Shown here piece by piece: positions 28,170 through 39,021 of a DNA stretch of 64,000 nt (positions within the stretch are counted from its first letter, which is position 1; each line of letters starts with the position of its first letter). The position numbers and the translations under genes were made by a program. Below the pieces are notes generated by a model that was not told where the DNA came from, did not search any database, and saw nothing but the letters and a program-made list of their open reading frames with translations. The DNA is from Bradyrhizobium sp. CSA207 (GTDB lineage: Bacteria; Pseudomonadota; Alphaproteobacteria; Rhizobiales; Xanthobacteraceae): assembly GCF_029051685.1 (NCBI RefSeq), contig NZ_JAACFT010000015.1, positions 1 through 64,000 of the forward strand. The letters are read 5' to 3'.

Positions 28170-30068
28170 TTACTGGTTCGCGCCCGTCACCTGCGCGAAG
28201 GCGGCCTGATTAATGGTGGTCCCGATGTCGGTTTCAAGCTTGTTGACGTAGGAGGCGACCTGCTCTTCGGTCAGCGCGCGGTCGAGGCTGTCCTTCAGCT
28301 TCTTGACGGCGTCGGAGGCGGCGTCGGCCGCGGGATCGATGATGTCGGTGACGCGGAAGACGATCACCTCGCTGCCGCCGCTCACGGGCGTCTGTCCGAC
28401 GCCGCCCTTGGCGGTGCGGAAGGCGGCCGCAACGACGGTTGAGGGCACGCCGGCGGGCGAATCGTCGCGTTTGAAGCCGGTCGCGGTCTCGACCTTGGCG
28501 CTGATTGCGGCGGCTTCATCGGCGAGCTTGCCGCCCGGTTCGAGCTTCTGCACCATCTCCGTCGCCTTGGTCTTGAGCTTGGCGGCGATCTGGTCCTGGC
28601 GCCAGCGCGCCTCGACCTGGTCGCGGACCTCATCGAGATTGCGGTCGCGCGAGGGCGTGATGGCGAGCACGTCGTACCAGACGTAGCCGCCGCGGAACGA
28701 GATCGAATCATTGTCGACGCCGACGTCGCTGTTGAAGGCCTGCGACACGACGTCGAGGCCCTGCGGGATGTTGCCGACGGGTTGGCCGTTCGGCGCGCGG
28801 CCGGAGCGATCGACCGCGTCCACGGTCACGGCCGTGAGCCCGAGCTTCTGCGAGGCGTCGATCACGCTGGCGCCGCCGCCGCGTTCGTCCTCCATCTTGT
28901 CGCGCAGCTCGGCGACCTTGATACGCGCCCGCTCGGTGGCGATCTCGCGCTTGATGTCGCCGGCGAGGCTGGCGTAGTTGGCTTCGACACCCGGTTCGAT
29001 CTTGTCGACCTTGACGATCGCCGTGCCGAGACGGCCCTGGATCGGCTGGCTGATCTCACCCGCTGGAAGTGCGAAGGCGGCATCTCCGACAGCGGGGTCG
29101 AGCGAAGACTTGGTCACCAGCCCGAGGTCGACGTCGGACGCACTGAGCCCACGCTCCTTGGCGAGATCCTCGAACGACAGCCCGCCGGTGAGGCGCTCGC
29201 GAGCGGCCTGCGCGTCAGCGGCGTTGGGAAATACGATCTGGTGGATCTGGCGCTTCTCCGGTGTGCCGAGCCGATCCTTGCGCTGGTCGAACAGCGTTTT
29301 CGCGTCGTCATCGGAGACCGCGGTCCATTTGCCGATCTCTTCCGGCGAGATCACGACGAAGGCGATCTTGCGAAATTCGGGGGCGCGGAACTGGAGCTTG
29401 TGGTCCTCGAAATAGGCGGCGAGCGCCTCGGGCGAGGGCGCGTCGATCTGGCCGGCCTGCGCGGCGTCGAGCCTGACGAACTCGATCGCACGCTGCTCGT
29501 TCTGGAAGCGCGTCAGCACGTCGATCATCGCCTTCGGCGGCTCGAGGCCTGCGCCGATCGTGCCGGTGATCTGCCGGCGCAGCGACACCTTGCGCTGGTC
29601 GGCAACATAGCGCTGCTCGGTATAGCCGAAATTGCGGATCACCGCCTGGAAGCGATTCGCATCGAAATTGCCGCCGACGCCCTTGAAGTTGGGGTCGTTC
29701 ATGATGAACTGGCGGATCTGGTCGTCGGACTGGCCCAGCCTGAGCCGGCGCGCCTCTTCGTCGAGGGCGGCTTCCGCAATTGTCTGCTGCAGCACCTGGC
29801 GGTCGAGCCCGAATGCGCGGGCCTGGTCAGGCGTGAGGGGCCGGCCGAACTGGCGGCTGATCTGCTGAAGGCGGTCGGTATAGGTTTGCCGGAACTCGTT
29901 GAGCGATATCTCGGTGCCGCCGACCTTGGCCACTGTGGACTGTCCGAAGCCCTTGAAGATGTCGGCGATGCCCCAAACGCCGAAACTGACGATCAACACG
30001 CCCATCACCACGGCCATAATGGTCTTGCCGAGCCAGTTTGATGAGGCCTTGCGCATTCCTCGGAGCAT
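28170..30068 (-). CDS. ppiD: SurA/PpiD-type periplasmic peptidyl-prolyl isomerase chaperone
   Basis: A 632-residue protein anchored by one N-terminal helix (LGKTIMAVVMGVLIVSFGVW), with a SurA-like chaperone domain (about 35-190) and a parvulin rotamase domain (about 245-360: RQIHQIVFPNAADAQAARE, LGLVTKSSLDPAVGDAAFAL). It assists folding of exported proteins at the periplasmic face of the inner membrane. The start at ATG 30068 gives MLRGMRKASSNWLG, the usual start; a TTG at 30077 is in frame. It heads the trpD-trpC-moaC transcription unit. The divergent 222-base gap to tpiA holds the promoters. Confidence 0.92.
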   Translation of the reverse strand: MLRGMRKASSNWLGKTIMAVVMGVLIVSFGVWGIADIFKGFGQSTVAKVGGTEISLNEFRQTYTDRLQQISRQFGRPLTPDQARAFGLDRQVLQQTIAEAALDEEARRLRLGQSDDQIRQFIMNDPNFKGVGGNFDANRFQAVIRNFGYTEQRYVADQRKVSLRRQITGTIGAGLEPPKAMIDVLTRFQNEQRAIEFVRLDAAQAGQIDAPSPEALAAYFEDHKLQFRAPEFRKIAFVVISPEEIGKWTAVSDDDAKTLFDQRKDRLGTPEKRQIHQIVFPNAADAQAARERLTGGLSFEDLAKERGLSASDVDLGLVTKSSLDPAVGDAAFALPAGEISQPIQGRLGTAIVKVDKIEPGVEANYASLAGDIKREIATERARIKVAELRDKMEDERGGGASVIDASQKLGLTAVTVDAVDRSGRAPNGQPVGNIPQGLDVVSQAFNSDVGVDNDSISFRGGYVWYDVLAITPSRDRNLDEVRDQVEARWRQDQIAAKLKTKATEMVQKLEPGGKLADEAAAISAKVETATGFKRDDSPAGVPSTVVAAAFRTAKGGVGQTPVSGGSEVIVFRVTDIIDPAADAASDAVKKLKDSLDRALTEEQVASYVNKLETDIGTTINQAAFAQVTGANQ

Positions 30069-30290
30069 TTGGTCCAACTTGTTTGGCAGGAGGGGAACGG
30101 GAGCGCGTCTTAATGCAGATTCCGCAAAAGCGCGTCACCAAATTGATAGATCATCATAAAGTGGCGGCTTTCCCCCCGCAACCTCAGGTCAGGCGGCTCC
30201 CGAGCCCTGCGGTTAAAAGCCCCTGGTCTCTGGAACTGCCACGGCAGCTCTGCTAGCGCATGCACAAACCCAATTTAGCCGGAATTTGAC

Positions 30291-31046
30291 ATGACCGATG
30301 CCATCCGACCGCTGATCGCCGGCAACTGGAAAATGAACGGCCTGAAGGCCTCGATTGCCGAATTCGACGCCATGCTCAACGGTGCGGCAGAGGTCACCGG
30401 CAGGGCCGATCTACTGGTCTGCCCGCCGGCAACCCTGATTGCGGCCTTCGCCGACAGGGCCCGCGGCAAGGCGGTCGCGGTCGGGGCTCAGGATTGCCAC
30501 CCCAAGGCTTCGGGGGCTCACACCGGCGATATCGCAGCCGAAATGCTTGCGGACGCGGGCGCGAGCGCCGTCATCGTCGGCCATTCCGAACGCCGCGCCG
30601 ACCATGGCGAGGGCGATGCCCTGGTGAAGCAGAAGGCCGAGGCCGCTTGGCGGGCGGGGGTGACCGCGATCGTCTGCATCGGCGAGACCCAGACCCAGCG
30701 CGACGCCGGTCAGACCCTGGACATCCTGCGCGGCCAGCTCGACGGCTCGCTGCCGGACGGCTCAACCGCCGCCAATCTGGTTGTGGCCTATGAGCCGGTT
30801 TGGGCGATCGGCACCGGCCTGACCCCAGCCGCCAAGGATGTCGAGCAGATTCATGGCTTTATCCGGGAATTTCTGACCTCCAGGTTCAAGGCTGAAGGGG
30901 CCGGGATGCGCATCCTGTACGGCGGCTCGGTCAAGCCCTCGAACGCGGCCGAGCTGATGGCGGTGAAAAACGTCAACGGCGCGCTGGTCGGTGGCGCCAG
31001 CCTGAAGGCGGCCGATTTCCTTGCGATTGCCAGGGGCTGCCCCTAG
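30291..31046 (+). CDS. tpiA: Triose-phosphate isomerase
   Basis: Interconverts dihydroxyacetone phosphate and glyceraldehyde 3-phosphate. The 251-residue TIM barrel shows AGNWKMNG (catalytic Asn and Lys), the catalytic histidine in VIVGHSERRADHGE, the catalytic glutamate in VAYEPVWAIGTGLTP, and the phosphate loop LYGGSVKPSN. A possible hairpin (AGCGGGA...TCCCGCT, 31057-31085) follows the stop. tpiA, secG and pyrG lie in series on the plus strand. Confidence 0.98.
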   Translation: MTDAIRPLIAGNWKMNGLKASIAEFDAMLNGAAEVTGRADLLVCPPATLIAAFADRARGKAVAVGAQDCHPKASGAHTGDIAAEMLADAGASAVIVGHSERRADHGEGDALVKQKAEAAWRAGVTAIVCIGETQTQRDAGQTLDILRGQLDGSLPDGSTAANLVVAYEPVWAIGTGLTPAAKDVEQIHGFIREFLTSRFKAEGAGMRILYGGSVKPSNAAELMAVKNVNGALVGGASLKAADFLAIARGCP

Positions 31047-31200
31047 CTGACGCTGGAGCGGGATGGGTCCAAATACGGTCCCGCTGATCGGGGGTGGCAA
31101 TGCCGTTTCCGATCGTGTAACACCGCGCAACTTCAGGAAAACCCGCGAAGCGCGATCGGCTGCCGGTACCGGCGCTATCGGCTTGTGACGGAAGGATACT

Positions 31201-31584
31201 ATGCAGACCGTTGTCATCGTCATCCACCTCATGATCGTCGCCATCATGATCGGTGCCGTCCTGCTTCAGAAGTCGGAGGGCGGTGGCCTCGGCATGGGCG
31301 GAGGCGCTGGCTTCATGTCGAGCCGCGGCACCGCGAATCTTTTGTCCCGGACAACGGCGGTTCTCGCCGCCGGCTTCTTCCTCACCAGCTTGTTCCTGTC
31401 CTGGTATGCCGGCTACGACCGCAAACCTTCCTCGATCATTGGCCAGCCGGCGTCGCAGACCCAGCCGGCCGGAGGTGCGCCGATCGCACCGCCGACATCG
31501 GGCGGCATTCTGGATTCGCTGAAGAAAGCCGACGAGCAGCAGAACCAGGCGCCCGCCGGGCCGCAGGTACCGCGTTCGCAATAA
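31201..31584 (+). CDS. secG: Preprotein translocase subunit SecG
   Basis: An auxiliary subunit of the SecYEG export channel, 127 residues. The first helix is TVVIVIHLMIVAIMIGAVLL, followed by the glycine-rich loop EGGGLGMGGGAGFMSSRGT, the second helix (TTAVLAAGFFLTSLFLSWYA), and a proline/glutamine-rich cytoplasmic tail longer than in E. coli, as is usual in alphaproteobacteria. The start ATG 31201 follows GGAAGG. The position between tpiA and pyrG is typical. Confidence 0.97.
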   Translation: MQTVVIVIHLMIVAIMIGAVLLQKSEGGGLGMGGGAGFMSSRGTANLLSRTTAVLAAGFFLTSLFLSWYAGYDRKPSSIIGQPASQTQPAGGAPIAPPTSGGILDSLKKADEQQNQAPAGPQVPRSQ

Positions 31585-31750
31585 AGCAGGGGGGCCATGC
31601 AGGACCGCGGCTAGCGTCGTGCATCAACAATCCCCATCAAGGCTCTGTCACCACTCTTTGTTTCGGCTCACCCACAGGCCCGCAGATTCTTTGGGGCGGA
31701 ATACGAATCGCTTTGGCGAATCGGATTCGAGGGATTAGAGGTTAAGTCCC

Positions 31751-33382
<1,632 letters not shown>

Positions 33383-33386
33383 TGCC

Positions 33387-34043
33387 TCAGGGCGCGGCGA
33401 TGTAGCCGCGCTCGGGATGCATTAACTCCGGCGTGACAGGCGTTGAAGCCTGAGGCGATCCCGTGACGATCTTCATCTGCGGCCGTCGCGTCAGCTTGTA
33501 GACGGCGGCTGGCGGCACGTTCAGCAAGGCGCGATCCATCAGCTTTGCGCGCAGGCCCAGCCGGTCGAGCACCGGCCGCGGCACCGGGCAGCTCATGCCG
33601 TAGGTGAACTGATAGAACGCACCGCCCGGGCGGACGTAACGGAACGCGCCGCCGATGATCGAGACGACCTTGCGCGTCGACATGTTGAGCAGCGGCAGGC
33701 CGCTGACGACCGCGCCGACGGGCGCGCCGTCATAGAGGCGCTCCGTCGTGATCCGTCCCGCATCCATCCACAAGACGCGCGCGCCGGGAAAGCGCATTTG
33801 CAGCAGCTTCATGAAGTCCGAGCCGTATTCGATCAGCGTGAGGTCCTGCTGGCGCACGCCGCGTTTGATGAGCTTGTAGGTGAATGCGCCGGTGCCGGGG
33901 CCGAGCTCCAGGACCGGACCGGTCGTTGCGGTGATCTCGCGGGTGATGAGATCGGCGAGCGCTGCGCCCGACGGCGCGATCGCGCCGACCCGACGCGGGG
34001 CCGACATCCAGGACAGGAAGAATGAGAGGAAATCGTTGGGCAT
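33387..34043 (-). CDS. Class I SAM methyltransferase, phospholipid N-methyltransferase (PmtA)-like
   Basis: A 218-residue methyltransferase with an AdoMet-binding motif (VLELGPGTGAFTYKLI) and the N-terminal FFLSWMSAPRRVGAIAPSG typical of rhizobial PmtA-like enzymes, which methylate phosphatidylethanolamine on the way to phosphatidylcholine. Later segments are VSGLPLLNMSTRKV and GGAFYQFTYGMSCPVP. The start at ATG 34043 has GGAG five bases upstream. The gene lies 100 bases downstream of the histidine kinase on the same strand, so it may be controlled by that two-component system. rRNA KsgA-like methylases share part of the fold but not this N-terminus. Confidence 0.82.
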   Translation of the reverse strand: MPNDFLSFFLSWMSAPRRVGAIAPSGAALADLITREITATTGPVLELGPGTGAFTYKLIKRGVRQQDLTLIEYGSDFMKLLQMRFPGARVLWMDAGRITTERLYDGAPVGAVVSGLPLLNMSTRKVVSIIGGAFRYVRPGGAFYQFTYGMSCPVPRPVLDRLGLRAKLMDRALLNVPPAAVYKLTRRPQMKIVTGSPQASTPVTPELMHPERGYIAAP

Positions 34044-34143
34044 GCGCACTCCAGCATTTTGGTTGCGCCTCGCAAATCGGAAAGCAAGGCAGCTCGCAAT
34101 GTCGCAGGAGTGCATTGCGACAGCATTGCGCATGTTGATTGAA

Positions 34144-35520
34144 TCAGCTCTGCCGGATCGGCGGCAGTGTGACCCGGAAACAGGAGCCACCGCTCGCTGT
34201 GTCCAGCACGGAGACGTGGCCGCCATGCAGGAGCGTGATCTCGCGCACCATGTTGAGGCCGAGCCCGGCACCACGATCGAGCGGCGTGAGCCGGTAGAAC
34301 GGCTCGAAGATCTGTTCGCGCTGATCGGCCGGAATGCCGGCGCCTTCGTCTGTGACTTCGATGGTCGCAGGCTTGCGGACGCGAATGCCGATGGTGCCGT
34401 GGCGAGGGCCGTGCTGGATCGCGTTCTGCACGAGGTTGGTCAGCGCGCGCTCCAACGCTGCGGCATCGCCGAGCGCCTCGATCGGCGTCGCCGGCGCATC
34501 GAGGGCCAGTTCGTAGCCGGCGGCAATCGCCAGCGGGGCAAGGTCGGCAGCAACGCCTTGCGCGACGCAGACCAGGTCGACAGGCGCGAAGGGAAGCCCG
34601 CAGCGGTCCAGCCGCTGGATGTCCAGCAATTGCTCGGCAAGCGTTGCCAGCCGCGCTGCGTCCTCGATCAGGCGGGTCTTGTCCGGTCCCGATGGAAGCG
34701 ACTCCAGCCGCGTAGTCAGGATCGCGATCGGCGTGCGCAGCTCGTGCGCGGCGTCGGCGACGAAGCGCTTGTGGCGGGCGTAACCCTGATCGAGGCGCGC
34801 CAACGCGTCGTTGACCGCAGCCACGAGCGGCACGACCTCAAGCGGAATCTGCTCCACGGACAATCGCGCGCCGCGCTGATGGATGTCGATCCGCCGCGCC
34901 TGGTCCGCCGTCGTATCCAGTCCGCTGAAAGCGCGCCGCATGATCATCGGCGTTGCGATCAACGTCGCGGTCCCCATCAAGAGCAAGCCGGGGAGCGCGA
35001 TGCCTAGCAACACGAGCGAGGTCGTGAACACCGCCTTGGCGCCGGTGAGCTTTCCCTGTGTCGCCGTGATGACCTGGACGTTGCCGGCGTCGGTTTCGAT
35101 GCGCTTTAACCGCGCCGGCGGCTTGCGTGGATCGTCCTCGAACAGCTGCCAGCCGAGCCGGGCCTGGCTGATCTGGTCGAGGGCCCCGCCGATTCCGGCG
35201 AATTCGGCCGGCACGGAGCCTTCGCTCAGCGAATGCCCCTGCCTGTCGCGGACCAGCAACCAGAGGTCGGGGGCCTCCTCATGCAATTGCTTCAGCTCGG
35301 CCGTCGGCCGCAGCGTCAGGCCGCCCTGTGCGTCGCGCGTGAGCGCGCGTTGCACGATTTCGATCACACGATCTTCGTCCCGTTGGACCAGCACGAAGCC
35401 CGACGCGCATAGCGCGCCGATGACGACGACGACCAAAGCGACGAGCAGCGCGGCCTGGAGCGAAAGCAGGCGCCAGCTCAGCCGAGAGCGCAGGCAATAG
35501 GGGTCTGGGGGCCTGCTCAC
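34144..35520 (-). CDS. Sensor histidine kinase (OmpR-partner type)
   Basis: A 458-residue membrane kinase. Two helices, near residues 20-40 and 165-190, flank a periplasmic domain of about 125 residues (ELKQLHEEAPDLWLLVRDRQ). Then come HisKA with the phospho-acceptor histidine in DAAHELRTPIAILTTRLES and HATPase with N-box NLVQNAIQHGP, G1 DEGAGIPADQ and G2 GAGLGLNMVREI. The layout resembles QseC/TctE. It overlaps the response regulator gene by 4 bases, so the pair is translationally coupled. The signal is unknown. Confidence 0.94.
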   Translation of the reverse strand: MSRPPDPYCLRSRLSWRLLSLQAALLVALVVVVIGALCASGFVLVQRDEDRVIEIVQRALTRDAQGGLTLRPTAELKQLHEEAPDLWLLVRDRQGHSLSEGSVPAEFAGIGGALDQISQARLGWQLFEDDPRKPPARLKRIETDAGNVQVITATQGKLTGAKAVFTTSLVLLGIALPGLLLMGTATLIATPMIMRRAFSGLDTTADQARRIDIHQRGARLSVEQIPLEVVPLVAAVNDALARLDQGYARHKRFVADAAHELRTPIAILTTRLESLPSGPDKTRLIEDAARLATLAEQLLDIQRLDRCGLPFAPVDLVCVAQGVAADLAPLAIAAGYELALDAPATPIEALGDAAALERALTNLVQNAIQHGPRHGTIGIRVRKPATIEVTDEGAGIPADQREQIFEPFYRLTPLDRGAGLGLNMVREITLLHGGHVSVLDTASGGSCFRVTLPPIRQS

Positions 35521-36191
35521 GGCAGTTTCTTCAGGAGATAGCCGACGCCGCGGATGCCGTGGATCTCCACGCGCGCGTCGGCTTCGGCAAGCTTGCGGCG
35601 CAGCCGCGATACATGCGTGTCGAGCGCGTTCGATTGAATCTCGTCGTCGAAATTGTAGACCGCTTCTTCCAGCGCCGATCGCAGCACGGTGCGGCCAATG
35701 CGGCGGACCAGGGCTTCCAGCACGAGGAGCTCGCGCCGCGGCAGTTCGAGCGCAGTTCCCTCGACGCTGGCCTCGCGATGGCCGAAGTCGAAGGCGAGGC
35801 GGCCGGCGCGCATGATGTCGGGCTGAAGCCCGGCGGGCCGGCGCAACACCGCGCGCAGACGCGCCAGCAATTCCTCCACCGCGAATGGTTTTGCCAGATA
35901 GTCGTCCGCGCCGCGGTCGAGCCCGGCGACGCGGTCGGCGAGTTCGCCGCGTGCCGTCAGCACGATGATCGGCACGCCGTCGGCACGCGCTCTCAGTTTC
36001 GGGATCAGGGCGAGACCATCGCCGTCGGGCAGCTGGCGATCGAGCAGGACGGCGGCGTGGACGTCGGCGGATATGGCCTCTTCCGCCTCGGCCAGCGTAG
36101 GCACGTGATCGACGATCATGTCATAGCGCTTGAGCGCAGACGTTAGCGCTCCGGCCATTTCGGCCTCATCCTCGACGAGCAAGATCCGCAT
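35517..36191 (-). CDS. OmpR/PhoB-family response regulator
   Basis: 224 residues: a receiver domain (MRILLVEDEAEMAGALTSAL; phospho-acceptor Asp in AAVLLDRQLPDGDG; Lys in DDYLAKPFAVEELLARL) and a C-terminal winged helix (about 125-220: LDTHVSRLRRKLAEADARVE, GIRGVGYLLKKL). It acts as a transcription factor when phosphorylated by the adjacent kinase. It is the first gene of a probable three-gene unit with the kinase and the PmtA-like methyltransferase. Confidence 0.95.
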   Translation of the reverse strand: MRILLVEDEAEMAGALTSALKRYDMIVDHVPTLAEAEEAISADVHAAVLLDRQLPDGDGLALIPKLRARADGVPIIVLTARGELADRVAGLDRGADDYLAKPFAVEELLARLRAVLRRPAGLQPDIMRAGRLAFDFGHREASVEGTALELPRRELLVLEALVRRIGRTVLRSALEEAVYNFDDEIQSNALDTHVSRLRRKLAEADARVEIHGIRGVGYLLKKLP

Positions 36192-36398
36192 GATCAGTAC
36201 CTGAGCCTCGACCGACTCGTTCTAGCGGCAGTATCATTGCGGCAGCATTACGGGAACCGGGCGCGACGTGATGGCCGTGGACCGGCGGCCATTCGCCGGC
36301 AGCCATGCGCCAGACGCCAGTGGGCCGCGTCAGCAGGGCCGAAGACACCGTCACGGCCAGCCGTTATAACCCCCCGAGATCATCAGGGAGGAACAAGA

Positions 36399-36725
36399 AT
36401 GATCTATGAAATGCGCCAGTATCGCTGCGTGCCGGGCCGTTTGCCGGCGCTGCTGAAGCGGTTCGAGACGGCCACGCTGAAGCTGTGGGAGAAGCACGGC
36501 ATCCGCCAGGCCGGGTTCTTCACCACGCTGATCGGTGAATCCAACCAGGAGCTGACCTATTTCCTGGCCTGGGAGTCACTTGCCGAGCGCGAGAAGAAAT
36601 GGGGCGCGTTCATGACCGATCCGGACTGGATGGATGCGCGGGCCAAGTCTGAAGCCGACGGCCAGATCGTCGGCAACATTGTCAGTCAACTCCTGACGCC
36701 GACCGGCTTCTCGTCGGTGAAGTAG
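36399..36725 (+). CDS. NIPSNAP-family protein
   Basis: A 108-residue dimeric alpha-beta-barrel protein starting MIYEMRQYRCVPGRLPALLK, with the NIPSNAP hallmarks GIRQAGFFTTLIGESNQELTY and YFLAWESLAEREKKW. The family's biochemical function is unsettled. A strong AGGGAGG ribosome-binding site precedes ATG 36399. It lies between the two-component genes and kdsA with its own leader. Confidence 0.9.
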   Translation: MIYEMRQYRCVPGRLPALLKRFETATLKLWEKHGIRQAGFFTTLIGESNQELTYFLAWESLAEREKKWGAFMTDPDWMDARAKSEADGQIVGNIVSQLLTPTGFSSVK

Positions 36726-36846
36726 GGTGCTGCGGCGGCCCTGCTGAGAGCTTTGGCGCAACCCTGATATTCGAATGGCCGGGCCGAATGGGGTTGATCG
36801 GACCCGTTCGGCCGCTATGGTCGCGGCGAAACGAGGGAAATTGGCC

Positions 36847-37710
36847 TTGAGCTCTTCGAATCCAGCAGCGCCGGTCGTCACCGTTGGCACGGTCAAATTC
36901 GGCAATGATCTCCCGATCTCGATCGTTGCAGGACCATGCCAGCTCGAAAGCCGCCAGCATGCACTGGAAGTGGCCTCTGCACTGAAGGAGATCGCGGCGC
37001 GGCTGAAGGTCGGTCTCGTCTACAAGACCTCGTTCGACAAGGCCAACCGCACCAGCGCGTCGGCTGCGCGCGGCCTCGGACTTGCGCAGTCGCTGCCGAT
37101 CTTCGCCGAGATCCGTTCATCGCTCGGCCTGCCGGTGCTGACCGATGTGCACGACGCCGCGCAGTGCGCCGAGGTGGCGCAGGCGGTGGACGTGTTGCAG
37201 ATCCCGGCCTTCCTGTGCCGGCAGACCGATCTGCTACTGGCCGCGGCCGCGACCGGCAAGGTCGTCAACGTCAAGAAGGGCCAGTTCCTGGCGCCGTGGG
37301 ACATGGCGAACGTCGTCGCCAAGATCACCAGCGCCAACAATCCCAACGTGCTCGTCACCGAGCGTGGCGCTTCCTTCGGCTACAATACGCTGGTTTCGGA
37401 CATGCGCGCGCTGCCGATCCTGGCGCGCACCACCGGTGCGCCCGTGATCTTCGACGCCACCCATTCGGTGCAGCAGCCGGGCGGGAAGGGGACGTCCTCC
37501 GGCGGCGAGCGCGAATTCGTGCCGGTGCTGGCGCGCGCGGCGGTTGCGGTCGGCGTCGCCGGCGTCTTCATCGAGACCCATCCAGATCCCGACCGTGCAC
37601 CCTCCGACGGTCCCAACATGGTGCCGCTCCGCGAGTTCGAAGGCTTGATCCGCACGCTGATGGCGTTCGACGCGCTGGCCAAGCATTCGTCTCAGGCCGG
37701 CGCGCATTGA
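36847..37710 (+). CDS. kdsA: 3-deoxy-D-manno-octulosonate 8-phosphate (KDO-8-P) synthase
   Basis: Makes KDO-8-phosphate from arabinose 5-phosphate and PEP for the lipopolysaccharide core. Motifs seen are SIVAGPCQLESRQHALEVA, YKTSFDKANRTSASAARGLG, LLAAAATGKVVNVKKGQFL and DATHSVQQPGG. The start is uncertain: TTG 36847 (SSSNPAAPVVTVG) has AGGG nine bases upstream and gives the usual N-terminus; ATG 36817 and 36775 are in frame but extend past family length. Its stop overlaps the ATG of the following MFS gene (TGATG), indicating coupling. The pyrG-kdsA-eno order is standard here, with inserts. Confidence 0.96.
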   Translation: MSSSNPAAPVVTVGTVKFGNDLPISIVAGPCQLESRQHALEVASALKEIAARLKVGLVYKTSFDKANRTSASAARGLGLAQSLPIFAEIRSSLGLPVLTDVHDAAQCAEVAQAVDVLQIPAFLCRQTDLLLAAAATGKVVNVKKGQFLAPWDMANVVAKITSANNPNVLVTERGASFGYNTLVSDMRALPILARTTGAPVIFDATHSVQQPGGKGTSSGGEREFVPVLARAAVAVGVAGVFIETHPDPDRAPSDGPNMVPLREFEGLIRTLMAFDALAKHSSQAGAH

Positions 37711-38918
37711 TGCAGCAAGGCGAGGCGCGGCCGCACGATCACAGTTTGCCGGCCGCGCTCTACGTCATCTCCGGCGCGAGCTTCGCTGCGGCGCTGTCGG
37801 CGCGGGCGCTCGATCCGGTGCTGCCGCACGTTGCCGAGGATTTTAGCGTCAGCATCGCGACAGCCGCCGGCTTTGCCGCTGTGTTCGCCTTCACCTTTTC
37901 CATCATCCAGCCGCTGGTCGGCGCTGCCGCCGATCTGTTCGGCAAGACCCGGCTGATGATCGGCTGTCTCGCGCTGCTCGGTCTTGCCAACATCCTGGGT
38001 GCGCTCTCGACCTCGTTCTCGCTGCTGTTCGCCAGTCGCATCCTCGCCGGCATAGGTTCGGGCGGCGTGTTTCCGGTCGCGCTGAGCCTGACCAGTGATC
38101 TCGTCGGGCCGGAGAAGCGGCAGGTCGCGATCAGCCGCACGCTCGCCGGCGCGATGACCGGAAACCTGCTCGGCGCCTCGGCCTCCGGCCTGATCGGCGA
38201 TTTGCTCGGCTGGCGCGGGGTGCTGGCGGTGCTCGGCGTGCTGGTGATCGTCGCATCGATCGCAGTGGGGGCCGGCTTTCATGGTGCGAAGGTCAAGCAT
38301 CCGCCGAAGACGAGCCTGTCTGCGTTGAAGGCCGGCTATCGCACCATCTTCACCAATCCGAACGCATATGTCTGCTATTCGGCGGTGTTCGTCGAAGGCT
38401 GCTGTGTGCTCGGCCTGTTTCCCTACATCGCTTCCTTCCTGTTCGAGCTCGGGCAGACCTCGCTCTCGATCGCCGGCATCGTGATCGCAGGTTTTGCGGT
38501 CGGCGGCTTGTTCTACACGCTGACGGTATCGCGCCTGCTGCCGTGGCTGGGCATGAAGGGAATGATGATCGCGGGCATGACGCTGGTGGCGTCCCAGCTC
38601 GTCGCCGTCGCTTTCGGTCCGCGCTGGGAAGTGCAGGCGCTGAACCTCGTCGTGATGGGCTGGGGCTTCTACATCGCCCATGGCTGTCTCCAGGTCTTTG
38701 CCAGCGAGCTCTCGGTCGAGGCGCGCGCCACCGCGCTGTCGCTGCATTCGTTCTTCTTCTTCATGGGACAGACGGTCGGACCGCTCGCCTATGGCTTCGG
38801 ACTCCAGTATGGCGGCAAAGTGCCGACGCTGTTCGCGAGCGCCGCGATCATGGTGGTCCTCGGTCTCGTCTGCGCTCGGTTGCTCAAGCCGCGTGCACCG
38901 TCCGACGCGCGGGCTTGA
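37710..38918 (+). CDS. MFS transporter (drug/sugar efflux-like, 12 helices)
   Basis: A 402-residue transporter whose start codon shares one base with the kdsA stop. The first helix reads LPAALYVISGASFAAALSAR. The MFS loop is less conserved (GAAADLFGKTRLMIG), and the helix 5 region is GAMTGNLLGASASGLIGDLLGWRG. This resembles the DHA1 type of efflux carriers, though the substrate is unknown. Coupling to kdsA is through position only and need not mean a shared function. The frame is also open far upstream inside kdsA, but that extension is out of register with any family start. Confidence 0.9.
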   Translation: MQQGEARPHDHSLPAALYVISGASFAAALSARALDPVLPHVAEDFSVSIATAAGFAAVFAFTFSIIQPLVGAAADLFGKTRLMIGCLALLGLANILGALSTSFSLLFASRILAGIGSGGVFPVALSLTSDLVGPEKRQVAISRTLAGAMTGNLLGASASGLIGDLLGWRGVLAVLGVLVIVASIAVGAGFHGAKVKHPPKTSLSALKAGYRTIFTNPNAYVCYSAVFVEGCCVLGLFPYIASFLFELGQTSLSIAGIVIAGFAVGGLFYTLTVSRLLPWLGMKGMMIAGMTLVASQLVAVAFGPRWEVQALNLVVMGWGFYIAHGCLQVFASELSVEARATALSLHSFFFFMGQTVGPLAYGFGLQYGGKVPTLFASAAIMVVLGLVCARLLKPRAPSDARA

Positions 38919-38975
38919 CGGAAGTATTAAACTACCGCTCTCGCGTTACCGTGCCACGGCCGCTTCCCGCATGCA

Positions 38976-38990
38976 TGGCATGCGGATTGC
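38976..38990 (+). promoter_or_regulatory. Sigma-54-like (-24/-12) promoter of the glutaminase gene
   Basis: TGGCAT at 38976-38981, five bases, then TTGC at 38987-38990, matching the RpoN core GG-N10-GC with one deviation (T for C at the sixth base). The predicted start near 39002 precedes the GAGGTGAGAG ribosome-binding site and the GTG start at 39022. A short palindrome (CCGCATGC-ATG-GCATGCGG) overlaps the -24 element. Confidence 0.6.
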
Positions 38991-39021
38991 TTTGATTTTG
39001 AGCAAATCGAGGTGAGAGACC

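Noticed and set aside
31057..31085. Hairpin after tpiA as an intrinsic terminator
   Set aside because: The 7-base stem has a 15-base loop and no T-run. Too weak to list as a separate feature.
36936..37709. N-terminal extension of the second MFS transporter inside kdsA
   Set aside because: The extension is low-complexity Arg/Gly/Ala sequence in a second frame of kdsA. The transporter fold begins at ATG 37710.
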